Source: Syntrophopropionicum sp964397525 (GTDB lineage Bacteria > Bacillota > Desulfotomaculia > Desulfotomaculales > Pelotomaculaceae). Taken from it: DNA of 34,811 nucleotides. The DNA lies in contig CAYNIY010000014.1 of assembly GCA_964397525.1 (NCBI GenBank), positions 1-34,811 of the forward strand, written 5' to 3'. This document shows positions 23,857-31,698 of this stretch, one piece after another. A program made the position numbers and the translations under genes. The notes below the pieces were generated by a model, which was not told the DNA's origin, did not search any database, and saw only the letters and a list, made by a program, of their open reading frames with translations. Every line of letters starts with the position of its first letter. Position 1 is the stretch's first letter.

Positions 23857-24501
23857 GTGCTTTTTAAAGACCGGATTGATGCCGGTAAACAGCTGGCAGA
23901 AAAATTAAAAGGCCATGTTGGCGATGATGGGATAGTGCTGGCGATACCTCGCGGCGGCGTGATTGTGGGAGCGGAAATTGCCAGGAGGCTTAGGCTGGAT
24001 TTTGATCTGATTGTCCCGCGCAAAATCGGGTCCCCCCAAAATCCGGAAGTTGCGATTGGCGCTGTGACCCAGGACGGGTCTGTTCTTCTGAACCGGCGCC
24101 TGGTAGACATGATCGGGATCTCGGAACCAGAGCTCCAGGAATTGATCTCCCGTGAAATCAAAGAAATAGAGAGACGGTTATCGGTCTACGGGGCGGGCGA
24201 AACCCCGGGGGATTACGCCGGCCGGCAAATTGTAGTTGTGGACGACGGGGTTGCCACCGGACACACCATGTTTGCCTCCCTTCGTTCAGCCAGGAAACTG
24301 CACCCCAAAGAGCTGATCCTGGCTATCCCCGTGGCGCCAAGGGAGACACTGGAGGCATTAAAAAAAGAAGTGGATTATGCCGTCTGCCTGTTCTCGCCCG
24401 ATGACTTTTATGCAGTAGGACAGTTTTATGAAAGATTTGATCAGACCAGCGATGAAGAGGTTGTTAAAATTATGAAGGAACTAAAAAAGATCAAGAAGTG
24501 A
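23857..24501 (+). CDS. Phosphoribosyltransferase-domain protein of unknown substrate
   Basis: A 214-residue type I phosphoribosyltransferase-fold protein. The PRPP loop is VVVDDGVATGHTMFA near residue 125, and the N-terminal part (LFKDRIDAGKQLAEKL, then AIPRGGVIVGAEIA) matches a family of stand-alone PRTases often annotated only as predicted (COG1926). The substrate is not known. The frame is open from 23782, but GTG at 23857 follows AAAGGTG by 6 nt; an ATG at 23851 touches that site and is less likely. A terminator directly downstream makes it a separate unit between parB-parS and the CvpA gene. Confidence 0.85.
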   Translation: MLFKDRIDAGKQLAEKLKGHVGDDGIVLAIPRGGVIVGAEIARRLRLDFDLIVPRKIGSPQNPEVAIGAVTQDGSVLLNRRLVDMIGISEPELQELISREIKEIERRLSVYGAGETPGDYAGRQIVVVDDGVATGHTMFASLRSARKLHPKELILAIPVAPRETLEALKKEVDYAVCLFSPDDFYAVGQFYERFDQTSDEEVVKIMKELKKIKK

Positions 24502-24508
24502 AGGACAA

Positions 24509-24548
24509 CCCCTTTCCCAAACAACAGGCAGGGAAAGGGGCGCTTTTA
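24509..24548 (+). terminator. Terminator after the phosphoribosyltransferase gene
   Basis: CCCCTTTCCC (24509-24518) and GGGAAAGGGG (24531-24540) form a perfect 10-bp stem with a 12-nt loop, followed by CGCTTTTA. Confidence 0.75.
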
Positions 24549-24580
24549 TTTGTTGGCTGCAGCCGTGGGGAGGGAAAAGT

Positions 24581-25345
24581 TTGAACTGGTTGGACTGGTT
24601 GATCGTGGCTGTCCTGGGTTTTTCCGCTTTCCAGGGGTTTCGCAGCGGGCTTGTGTCAAGCGTGGCAAAACTGGCCGGACTTCTGGTTGGTTTTGGCGTG
24701 GGCATAACCTATAACCGCGATCTCGCTGCTTATCTGAACAAACAATGGGGTGTAGAAGATAAAATAACGCCCGTGGCGGAAAAGGTTTTAAGGTTTTTCT
24801 TCCCAGCCAAGGAAGCAGCCGGATCTGTTTACAACGCCGGCGGGACAGTCTCTCCAGTAAGCCAGGCGGCAGCCCAGCCCAGCCCGTACAGCATGTTGTA
24901 TCCCTATGGCGAAAGTCTGGTCAGTTCCTTTACCGCGACGATTCTTAACGCCATATGTTTTCTGGCGCTGGTTGTGATAACGGTCTGGATCGTAAATTTT
25001 GCCGGCCATTTGCTGACCAGGCTGGCAAAAGCAAGCCCGCTGGGGGCGCTGAACCATATTGGCGGGCTAATCTTTGGCGGGGTTAAAGGAATAATTATCG
25101 TGATGATTTTATTAGCGCTGATGTCGCCTTTTCAGCGGAGTGAGCTTTTGCCCGATAACAGCAGCGGAGCATCGCCGGGGCAGGGCGGGGCTTTTTCGGA
25201 ATCAAAGACGCTGCCTTATTTTTCACCTTTGTTCAATGCTATAGACCGGCCGCTGCCAGGAGTCGTGCCTTTAAAGAAGGACCAGGGTAATCCGTTGCAG
25301 TCAGCGGATTGGGCTGTGGGAATATGTCTCGGGGTAAAACAATAG
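24581..25345 (+). CDS. CvpA family membrane protein
   Basis: A 254-residue integral membrane protein of the CvpA/colicin V production family, whose biochemical role is not settled. The N-terminus NWLDWLIVAVLGFSAFQGFR with the G-x-R-S-G-L turn is the family signature. Hydrophobic segments are near residues 3-20, 25-45, 110-135 and 155-180, with a long polar loop (about 60-105) between the second and third. The C-terminal 60 residues are polar and proline-rich. It starts with TTG at 24581 behind GGGGAGGG about 6 nt upstream. A phosphoribosyltransferase gene precedes it and an M18 peptidase follows; no functional link is evident. Confidence 0.85.
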   Translation: MNWLDWLIVAVLGFSAFQGFRSGLVSSVAKLAGLLVGFGVGITYNRDLAAYLNKQWGVEDKITPVAEKVLRFFFPAKEAAGSVYNAGGTVSPVSQAAAQPSPYSMLYPYGESLVSSFTATILNAICFLALVVITVWIVNFAGHLLTRLAKASPLGALNHIGGLIFGGVKGIIIVMILLALMSPFQRSELLPDNSSGASPGQGGAFSESKTLPYFSPLFNAIDRPLPGVVPLKKDQGNPLQSADWAVGICLGVKQ

Positions 25346-25357
25346 ACGCTGTTGTCA

Positions 25358-25412
25358 TTTAATGTGACAAGACAGCGGAACCGTGATACATCCGAATTCA
25401 GGATATGTCACC
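25358..25412 (+). repeat. 55-bp hairpin repeat, copy 3
   Basis: A 24-nt lead-in (25358-25381) precedes a 31-nt imperfect hairpin (25382-25412). Its central 16 bases from CATCCG onward equal copy 1. It matches copy 2 (reverse of 5506-5560) at 46 of 55 positions. Unlike the other copies it has no TGTAGG module and abuts the ribosome binding site of the M18 peptidase gene. Confidence 0.85.
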
Positions 25413-25428
25413 GATGGGAGGGTTAATA

Positions 25429-26841
25429 ATGACGGATAACAAGGAGCTGCAGCCCGCGGCCGGGCTTGCATACCGCAGGCAGAACGCGTGGGATCACATG
25501 AACAACGCTGAAAAAGGTGCAGCGGCTGCTTTTTGTGAAGAATACAAAAAGTTTCTTGGCGCGGCAAAAACAGAAAGAGAGGCCGTGGCGGAAGCTCGGG
25601 ATTATCTGACAAAGGCAGGCTTTCGCCCCCTGGCGGAAGCAGCCGAGTTGAAGCCTGGGGATAAAGTGTACATAGTCAACCGCCGCAAAACTTTAATCGC
25701 GGCAGTCATAGGAAAAAACCCGGCGGCGCAGGGTTTCAATATCATCGGGGCGCATATCGACAGCCCGCGTCTTGATTTGAAACCGCAGCCGCTTTATGAG
25801 GATGACAATTTTGCCCTGCTGAAGACACATTATTACGGAGGAATTAAAAAATACCAGTGGCTTTCCGTGCCGCTGGCTCTGCATGGGGTGGTTGTCAAGG
25901 GTGACGGGTCTGCGGTTTCGGTTGTGATCGGTGAAAAACCAGGCGATCCCGTTTTCACAGTGTCCGATCTTTTACCTCACCTGGCCAAGGACCAGATGGA
26001 TAAAAAGATGGCTGACGCGGTTCCCGGGGAAAGCTTAAACGTATTAGCGGGCGGTATCCCGGTTGGCGCTGAAGACCTCAAAGACCGTTTTAAGCTGGCC
26101 GTCCTGGAGCTTTTGAACAAGCAGTACGGTATTATTGAAGAGGACCTGATCAGCGCTGAAATTGAACTTGTACCCGCCTGGGTACCAAGCGATGTGGGGC
26201 TTGATGGCAGTTTTATCGGCGGGTACGGACAGGACGACAGGGTTTGTTCTTACGCTTGTCTGCGCGCGCTGGCCGAAATGGTCATTCCGGAGCGGACGGC
26301 TCTCGTTGTGCTGGCAGACAAGGAAGAGATCGGCAGCACCGGCAACACCGGCATGGAGTCATCTTTTTTTGCCAATGCAGCAGCAGAAATCATTTTCCGC
26401 TGCGATCCGGACTACAGTGAACTAATCCTGCGCCGCGCCCTTTCCTATTCCCGGGCTATTTCAGCTGATGTTAACGCCGGCCTGGATCCGAATTACGGCG
26501 ACGTTTATGAAAAGGGGAATTCCGCCAGGCTGGGTGGTGGTATTGTGCTGACCAAGTATACGGGCAGCAGGGGCAAAAGGTCTTCAAGCGATGCGCATGC
26601 TGAGGTGATGGCAGATATCAGGCGCGTTTTCAACAGCGCCGGCGTAGTCTGGCAGACCGGAGAGCTCGGCAAGGTTGACCAGGGGGGCGGCGGCACCATT
26701 GCCCATATTATGGCCTCGCACGGCATGGATGTGCTGGACTGCGGCGTGGCACTGCTGGGCATGCATTCGACTTTTGAAGTTGCCAGCAAGGCCGATATCT
26801 TCATGACGTATAAAGGATATAAAGCTTTTCTTTTAAGCTGA
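25429..26841 (+). CDS. M18 family zinc aminopeptidase
   Basis: A 470-residue cytoplasmic metallopeptidase of family M18 (aspartyl aminopeptidase / aminopeptidase I group) that removes N-terminal residues from peptides. Metal and catalytic positions are visible in order: His and Asp of GAHIDSPR, Asp of GQDDRVCSY, the glutamates of DKEEIGSTGNTG, and the His of GMHSTFE near the C-terminus. Members form large dodecamers in other organisms. ATG at 25429 is chosen because GGGAGGG (25416-25422) lies 6 nt upstream; an earlier in-frame ATG at 25405 lies in the 55-bp repeat. The leader is formed largely by that repeat. A 124-bp gap follows before the DUF951 gene. Confidence 0.93.
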   Translation: MTDNKELQPAAGLAYRRQNAWDHMNNAEKGAAAAFCEEYKKFLGAAKTEREAVAEARDYLTKAGFRPLAEAAELKPGDKVYIVNRRKTLIAAVIGKNPAAQGFNIIGAHIDSPRLDLKPQPLYEDDNFALLKTHYYGGIKKYQWLSVPLALHGVVVKGDGSAVSVVIGEKPGDPVFTVSDLLPHLAKDQMDKKMADAVPGESLNVLAGGIPVGAEDLKDRFKLAVLELLNKQYGIIEEDLISAEIELVPAWVPSDVGLDGSFIGGYGQDDRVCSYACLRALAEMVIPERTALVVLADKEEIGSTGNTGMESSFFANAAAEIIFRCDPDYSELILRRALSYSRAISADVNAGLDPNYGDVYEKGNSARLGGGIVLTKYTGSRGKRSSSDAHAEVMADIRRVFNSAGVVWQTGELGKVDQGGGGTIAHIMASHGMDVLDCGVALLGMHSTFEVASKADIFMTYKGYKAFLLS

Positions 26842-26965
26842 ATTGTTTACGATTCCCGGACAGGCAGCACCATGACAGGCAAAACCGGTGGTCTGGCCGT
26901 GGTGCAGGCATTGGCCGGCATACAGGCAATGCGGAACCGGGCCTTTATTTTAGGAGGGAGCAGCC

Positions 26966-27169
26966 ATCCATAAATATGCAGTCGGCGATGTGGTCAAAAC
27001 AAGAAAGGCCCACCCGTGCGGCGGTGACCTGTGGGAGGTTACCCGGGTGGGGGTGGATTTCAGGATCAAATGTTTAAAGTGCGGCCGGGTGCTCCTGCTG
27101 CCGCGCCCAAAATTCGAGAAATCAGTTAAAGCAGTAGTGCAGCAGGATACAGGCGGCAGTGTTAAGTGA
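26966..27169 (+). CDS. DUF951 protein with apparent ATC start
   Basis: A 67-residue small protein of family DUF951 (YyzM in B. subtilis); function unknown. The body reads KYAVGDVVKTRKAHPCGG, then WEVTRVGVDFRIKC and KCGRVLLLPRPKFEK, with a CxxC pair (CLKC) and an HPCGG that might bind zinc, which is inference. There is no in-frame ATG, GTG or TTG before the conserved KYAVGD. An in-frame TAG at 26951 bounds the frame. The codon 7-8 nt after the strong AGGAGGG (26952-26958) is ATC at 26966, so ATC is the probable start. Placement just ahead of rpsF-ssb-rpsR fits the origin-proximal position known for yyzM. Confidence 0.85.
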   Translation: MHKYAVGDVVKTRKAHPCGGDLWEVTRVGVDFRIKCLKCGRVLLLPRPKFEKSVKAVVQQDTGGSVK

Positions 27170-27251
27170 GAATCTTAAAGAGTAACATAAACATAAAATA
27201 GCTGTGAACGTTATCAACGTTATCACCACCTTCCTTTTTTTTCTATTTCCC

Positions 27252-27280
27252 TTGCCATTTATAAAACGCTGTGCTATAAT
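27252..27280 (+). promoter_or_regulatory. Promoter of the rpsF-ssb-rpsR operon
   Basis: TTGCCA (27252-27257) is 17 nt upstream of a perfect TATAAT (27275-27280) with an extended TGC directly before it. The start would be near 27287, leaving a leader of about 75 nt that can fold around CTACT/AGTAG (27315-27330 region). A ribosomal-protein leader is possible but was not recognised. Confidence 0.8.
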
Positions 27281-27361
27281 TCTGGAGTCAAAATTTTTGA
27301 CGTTCCACCCTGCTCTACTCTGTGAAGTAGGGCCACAGTCCATGGGGAGGAGGTGATTGCA

Positions 27362-27649
27362 TTGCGCAAATACGAGGTAGTCTTTGTTCTTCGTCCAGAT
27401 CTGGACGAAGAAAAAAACGCATCGCTCATTGAAAGATTCAAAAACCTTATTGAAAGCCAGGGCGGAGAAGTTCTCAAGATTGACAAGTGGGGAAAGCGCA
27501 GGCTTGCTTATGAGGTGAAGGATTTGCGGGAAGGTGTTTATGTCATCGTGCATATGAACGCCGAGCCGAAGGTAGCGACAGAACTGGACCGCGTTTTTAA
27601 GATTGCAGACGAAGTGCTCAGGCATATTATTGTGCGGGAAGACCTGTAA
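27362..27649 (+). CDS. rpsF: 30S ribosomal protein S6
   Basis: A 95-residue small-subunit protein that pairs with S18 on the 16S rRNA platform. The start MRKYEVVFVLRPDLDEEK and the core GGEVLKIDKWGKRRLAYEVK are typical. TTG at 27362 is preceded by GGAGGTGAT a few bases upstream; a GTG at 27353 is inside that Shine-Dalgarno and is rejected. It is first in the conserved rpsF-ssb-rpsR operon with a strong promoter. Confidence 0.97.
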   Translation: MRKYEVVFVLRPDLDEEKNASLIERFKNLIESQGGEVLKIDKWGKRRLAYEVKDLREGVYVIVHMNAEPKVATELDRVFKIADEVLRHIIVREDL

Positions 27650-27717
27650 GGCATTATCAGGTGAGCCGGTGAACAGCCCCGGCGCCACCGGGGATAGATT
27701 AGCTAGGCGGTGAGAAC

Positions 27718-28143
27718 ATGCTCAATAGAGTGATCTTGATTGGCCGGCTGACAAAAGAGCCGGAGCTGCGCTATACTCCAAGCGGTACCGCTGTGGCTAA
27801 ATTTACTTTAGCGGTAGACCGGCGTCAGTCCAAAGACAGGGAAAAGGAAGCTGACTTTATTGACATCGTAGTCTGGCAGAAGCAGGCGGAAAACTGCGCC
27901 AATTACTTGGGTAAAGGCAGGCTGGTGGCTGTTGACGGCAGGCTGCAGGTGCGCTCTTATGAAGACAGCCAGGGAATACGCAGAAAGGCCGCCGAGGTGG
28001 TGGCTGAAAACGTGCGTTTTCTGGACCGGGCCAAAGAGACGGGCACAAGCGCTGGGGCAGTTGCTGGCGGGGCCGTCCATGGCCCTGAAGGCAGCAGTTA
28101 TGGCAGTGAGATCAGCTTTAACGAGGACGATATTCCTTTTTAA
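27718..28143 (+). CDS. ssb: Single-stranded DNA-binding protein
   Basis: A 141-residue homotetrameric SSB that coats single-stranded DNA at forks and recruits partner proteins. The OB fold (about 1-105) begins LNRVILIGRLTKEPELRYT and contains FIDIVVWQKQAENCANYLGK. A short glycine-rich linker follows, then the acidic tip EDDIPF at the C-terminus that binds partner proteins. ATG at 27718 has GGCGGTGAG about 6 nt upstream. Its place between rpsF and rpsR is the usual one. Confidence 0.97.
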   Translation: MLNRVILIGRLTKEPELRYTPSGTAVAKFTLAVDRRQSKDREKEADFIDIVVWQKQAENCANYLGKGRLVAVDGRLQVRSYEDSQGIRRKAAEVVAENVRFLDRAKETGTSAGAVAGGAVHGPEGSSYGSEISFNEDDIPF

Positions 28144-28190
28144 TAAACAGGGCTGCCTGAAACAGGCAGCAGATGCAAGGGGGCATACTA

Positions 28191-28421
28191 TTGAAACGCG
28201 AAAGGGGCCGCAGGGGTAAAAAGCGGATATGCAGTTTTTGTGTGGACAAGATGGAAGCCATCGATTATAAGGATGTGCCGCGCCTGAAAAAATATGTTAC
28301 CGAGCGGGGGAAAATCCTGCCGCGCCGGATCTCTGGCAATTGTGCCAGGCATCAGCGCATGCTGACTACATCAATTAAGAGAGCGCGGAATATAGCGCTC
28401 CTGCCGTTCACGGCGGAATAA
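28191..28421 (+). CDS. rpsR: 30S ribosomal protein S18
   Basis: A 76-residue basic small-subunit protein that binds S6. It retains a zinc-type set of ligands, CSFC at about residues 14-17 and C-x-x-H in GNCARHQR, so it is a candidate C+ (zinc-binding) S18. An ATG lies upstream at 28173, but TTG at 28191 is used because AAGGGGG stands 7 nt before it and the protein then begins MKRERGRRGKKR. A terminator hairpin follows about 50 nt downstream. Confidence 0.96.
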   Translation: MKRERGRRGKKRICSFCVDKMEAIDYKDVPRLKKYVTERGKILPRRISGNCARHQRMLTTSIKRARNIALLPFTAE

Positions 28422-28469
28422 AAAACTGCAGGCAAAGGGCAGGACGCTGCCAGAATAACTGACACCAAG

Positions 28470-28498
28470 AAGATGGGCGAAAGCCCATCTTGTGTTTT
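28470..28498 (+). terminator. Terminator after rpsR
   Basis: AAGATGGGC and GCCCATCTT form a perfect 9-bp stem closed by a GAAA tetraloop (28470-28491), followed by GTGTTTT. It ends the rpsF-ssb-rpsR unit. Confidence 0.8.
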
Positions 28499-28622
28499 GC
28501 AGGCAGGAAATAAATCATGTGCCGCAGAATAGATTATTGTTTGGGTGAAGGGTGATACTTCATGCTTTCCGCCAAAAGGAAGGCGGCATTGCAAGAAACA
28601 ACAAGGTTATCGAGGTGATGGC

Positions 28623-29582
28623 TTGACAACAGGTGAGAAACCCGGCACCCTGGCTCAGGGAGCTTTTTTTACAGTACTGTTTGTGGTTATCGGACTTGCC
28701 GGGGTGTACCTGCCTTCCCTTTACTTCTTTGCCGCTATGCTGCTTCCCCTGCCGGTAATGCTGCTTGTTTTGAATGCTGATATACGCTGCGGCATAATTG
28801 GTTTAACTTCCGCGGGCCTGATATTAATCAATTTAATCCCACCGGAGGCTGCTTTTGTCCTTGTTTTTCAATACGGGCTGCTGGGATTGTTGTACGGGGT
28901 GCTGTTTAAAAAGCGCGCGCTTTCAGGGAATATTCTTTCCTCCGGGATGGGTTTCGCAGCATTTTCCACTTTATTGTACATGGTGCTGATTTCTCTTTTT
29001 ACCGGCAACAACCTTTTTAGTATGGGGGAGGAAGAGCGCCTCCTGCTTGAGCAAACAATGGCTGCTTACCGGGACGCCGGGATGTATGGCAGTATTCCTG
29101 CCGAAATGCAGGGAGAGATCAGCGAAAGCATGATTTCAACTTTTGAGTTGTTGATACCAGGCCGTTTCATGCTCCAGGCAGCGACTTATGCGGCAGTAAC
29201 ATTTTTTTTGGCCCGGTCCTGCTTGCAGCGTTTTAATTATTTTCTCACCCCGGGACTCGCGTTCACAAGAATTTCACTGCCCTGGTACAGCATCTGGGGG
29301 CCGATAGCGGGCCTGGCGCTGACCCTGGCCGGGGATCAGTTTTCCTGGGCCCTGGGTGCAAAGATTGGCAAAAATATCCTGTTTATGTTGTTTTGGCTGT
29401 ATCTGATTACGGGTTTGTCTGTGGCAGCATATTTTTTCCGCAAGGTCAAAGTTGTCTGGTTTATAAAGGTAACATTCCTGGTATTTGCTGTTTTATACAT
29501 ACCTTTCAGCATGATGATCCTTGTCTTGCTGGGAGTTGCGGATCCCCTGGTAAATTTCAGGCGGCTGCAGTCAGAGAAATGA
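28623..29582 (+). CDS. DUF2232 multi-pass membrane protein (YybS-like)
   Basis: A 319-residue integral membrane protein with about seven or eight hydrophobic segments. The first runs from about residue 13 (AFFTVLFVVIGLAGVYLP); the last is near 290-310. It resembles the DUF2232/YybS family, which sits upstream of rplI in many Firmicutes; some relatives look like transporter substrate-binding membrane components, but no function is established. TTG at 28623 is preferred over an ATG at 28545 because GAGGTGAT stands just upstream and the extra 26 residues are polar and unlike the family. The gdpP gene often found next to it is absent. Confidence 0.8.
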   Translation: MTTGEKPGTLAQGAFFTVLFVVIGLAGVYLPSLYFFAAMLLPLPVMLLVLNADIRCGIIGLTSAGLILINLIPPEAAFVLVFQYGLLGLLYGVLFKKRALSGNILSSGMGFAAFSTLLYMVLISLFTGNNLFSMGEEERLLLEQTMAAYRDAGMYGSIPAEMQGEISESMISTFELLIPGRFMLQAATYAAVTFFLARSCLQRFNYFLTPGLAFTRISLPWYSIWGPIAGLALTLAGDQFSWALGAKIGKNILFMLFWLYLITGLSVAAYFFRKVKVVWFIKVTFLVFAVLYIPFSMMILVLLGVADPLVNFRRLQSEK

Positions 29583-29653
29583 AAAACTATATTTGATCAG
29601 TTTTAATCTCAGGTCTGAAGAAAAGAGAAAATAAAATTTGGGGGGTGTCAATC

Positions 29654-30100
29654 GTGAAAATAGTATTGACGAAAGATGTGCCCGGCCAGGGCAAGCAAGG
29701 TGACGTTATTAATGTCGCTGAGGGTTATGCCCGAAACTATTTGTTTCCCCGCGGGTTGGCGGTTGAGGCTTCCAGGGGCAAGATGAACGAACTGGCCGTC
29801 CGGCAGCAGGCGCAGGCATCAAAGGAGAAGAAGATCGAGGAAGAGGCCAGGGTCGTGGCCGCCAGTTTGGACAGCATCAAAGTAATTGTTAAGGCGAAAA
29901 AGGGAGAAGGCGGCAGGCTGTTTGGCTCAGTGAACAACAAGGATATTGCCGATGCACTCGCCCTGCAGCATAAAATAACGCTGGATAAAAAGAAACTGGT
30001 TGTGAAGGAGCCGATAAAACAGCTGGGCACCTATGCCGTAACGGCCAAGCTGCACCCGGCCGTACAGGCAGAGATAGAGGTCGAAGTGGTTGGCGAGTAA
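29654..30100 (+). CDS. rplI: 50S ribosomal protein L9
   Basis: A 148-residue two-domain protein of the large subunit. The N-terminal rRNA-binding domain (about 1-50) reads VLTKDVPGQGKQGDVINVAE and GYARNYLFPRGLA; a long central helix rich in E/K/Q links it to the C-terminal domain (about 75-148). GTG at 29654 is chosen because GGGGGGTG lies 6 nt upstream; another GTG at 29645 is part of that site. dnaB follows after 38 bp. Confidence 0.97.
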   Translation: MKIVLTKDVPGQGKQGDVINVAEGYARNYLFPRGLAVEASRGKMNELAVRQQAQASKEKKIEEEARVVAASLDSIKVIVKAKKGEGGRLFGSVNNKDIADALALQHKITLDKKKLVVKEPIKQLGTYAVTAKLHPAVQAEIEVEVVGE

Positions 30101-30138
30101 GCCCGGCCCCGTGAAAATATAATCACCCGAGGTGTCCC

Positions 30139-31476
30139 ATGTTAGATCGAATTCCCCCACAAAACATAGACGCCGAGCAGTCAGTGCTGGGCGCCATTCT
30201 TCTTGACCGGGAGGCAATTTACAGGGCTATGAAATTGCTGCGGCCGGAGGATTTTTACCGGGAAAGCCACCGTCTGATCTACGAAACCATGCTTGAGCTG
30301 GATGAGAGCGGCAGCCCGGTGGATATGATCACGCTGTGCGAGCAGCTGAGGCTTAAAGGAGCGCTGGAAAAAGCCGGCGGCGTTTCTTATATCGCATCGC
30401 TGGCTGAAATGGTGCCTACCGCTGCCAATATTGATTATTATACCCGCATTGTTGAGGAAAAAGCTCTTCTCCGCACCCTGATCCAGCTGTCTACCCGGAT
30501 AGCCGGTATGGGTTTTGAGGAAGGGGAGGAACCGGAAAAACTCATCGCCGAAGCAGAGCGGATGATTACCGAGCTGGGGGGCAGAAGAGCGGCTACTGCA
30601 TTTTTTGCGATCAGGGAGATCCTGCTGGAAACCTTTTCTCACCTGGAGTTCCTTTACAGCAACCAGGGGGGCGCCATGGGCGTGCCCACTTCTTTCAGCG
30701 ACCTGGACCGCCTCTGCACCGGGCTGCAGCCCAGCGATCTGATCATCCTGGCTGGCCGTCCCGGCATGGGCAAGACTGCTTTAGGTTTGGGGATCGGGTA
30801 CAGCGCCGCCCTTAAACAAAACATACCTGTTGCCGTGTTCAGCCTGGAGATGTCCAGGGAGCAGCTGGTCCAGCGTATTCTGTGCGCCGAGGCCAAGGTT
30901 GACCAGCACCGCCTGCGCACGGGAGACCTGTCTGAAGAAGACTGGCGCAAGCTGCATGAAACAAAGGATAAAATCGCCAATATCCCAATTTTCATTGATG
31001 ACACACCCGGCATCACCGTACGCCAGGTGCGGGCAAAAGCGAGGCAGCTGAAGGCCGAAAAGGGGTTGGGCCTGATCGTCATCGACTACCTTCAGTTAAT
31101 GCAGGGCAGCAAGAAGGTTGAGAACCGCCAGCAGGAAATATCGGAAATATCCCGCTCTCTGAAGGGCTTGGCCAAGGAGCTGGATGTGCCGGTACTGGCA
31201 CTGGCCCAGTTAAGCCGGTCGGTTGAACAGCGGGACAAGAAGCGGCCGATTATGTCAGACCTGCGCGAGTCTGGTTCACTGGAGCAGGACGCGGATCTGG
31301 TGATGTTTATATATCGCGATGAATATTACAACCGGGATTCAGAAAAAAAAGGCATTGCTGAAATAATTATTGCCAAGCACCGTAACGGGCCGGTTGGCTA
31401 TGTCGAGCTGGGATTTCTGAGTGAGTATACAAAGTTTGTTCCGCTTTTAAAAAATCCGGATGAATATAAGTTATAA
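30139..31476 (+). CDS. dnaB: Replicative DNA helicase DnaB
   Basis: Hexameric 5'-3' helicase that unwinds DNA at the fork (named DnaC in B. subtilis). The 445-residue product has the N-terminal primase-interacting domain (about 1-100, PPQNIDAEQSVLGAIL), a linker, and the RecA-like C-terminal domain with Walker A GRPGMGKTALGL near residue 210, Walker B LIVIDYLQLM near residue 315, and the DLRESGSLEQDAD motif. No intein interrupts it. ATG at 30139 has GAGGTG about 4-5 nt upstream. rplI-dnaB adjacency is conserved in Firmicutes. Confidence 0.98.
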   Translation: MLDRIPPQNIDAEQSVLGAILLDREAIYRAMKLLRPEDFYRESHRLIYETMLELDESGSPVDMITLCEQLRLKGALEKAGGVSYIASLAEMVPTAANIDYYTRIVEEKALLRTLIQLSTRIAGMGFEEGEEPEKLIAEAERMITELGGRRAATAFFAIREILLETFSHLEFLYSNQGGAMGVPTSFSDLDRLCTGLQPSDLIILAGRPGMGKTALGLGIGYSAALKQNIPVAVFSLEMSREQLVQRILCAEAKVDQHRLRTGDLSEEDWRKLHETKDKIANIPIFIDDTPGITVRQVRAKARQLKAEKGLGLIVIDYLQLMQGSKKVENRQQEISEISRSLKGLAKELDVPVLALAQLSRSVEQRDKKRPIMSDLRESGSLEQDADLVMFIYRDEYYNRDSEKKGIAEIIIAKHRNGPVGYVELGFLSEYTKFVPLLKNPDEYKL

Positions 31477-31520
31477 TTTTATGGTTTTCCCAATAAAAGA
31501 CCACATAATTGCTTAATTTC

Positions 31521-31549
31521 TTGACATTGACAGCACGGTTTGCTAAAAT
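31521..31549 (+). promoter_or_regulatory. Promoter of the COG2509-purA unit
   Basis: A perfect TTGACA (31521-31526) is 17 nt upstream of TAAAAT (31544-31549), with an extended TGC before the -10. The start would be near 31556, giving a leader of about 140 nt. The leader ends in a perfect GCCGGC-GGAG-GCCGGC hairpin (31671-31686) directly ahead of the ribosome binding site. Confidence 0.8.
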
Positions 31550-31698
31550 ACTTTTGCTGCCCGGTATGGTTCCCTTAAGAGATGCATCCGGCGCGGAATA
31601 ATTGTGGCTCAAATAGCAGCTGAGGCAGGTTTGTTGTTTGGGTTATTTTTATGCCGATGAAAAAGGATGTGCCGGCGGAGGCCGGCGGGAGGGATATG

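Noticed and set aside
31556..31698. Purine or other riboswitch in the leader of the COG2509-purA unit
   Set aside because: No purine-riboswitch core or other known aptamer pattern could be recognised; only a small GCCGGC hairpin is present.
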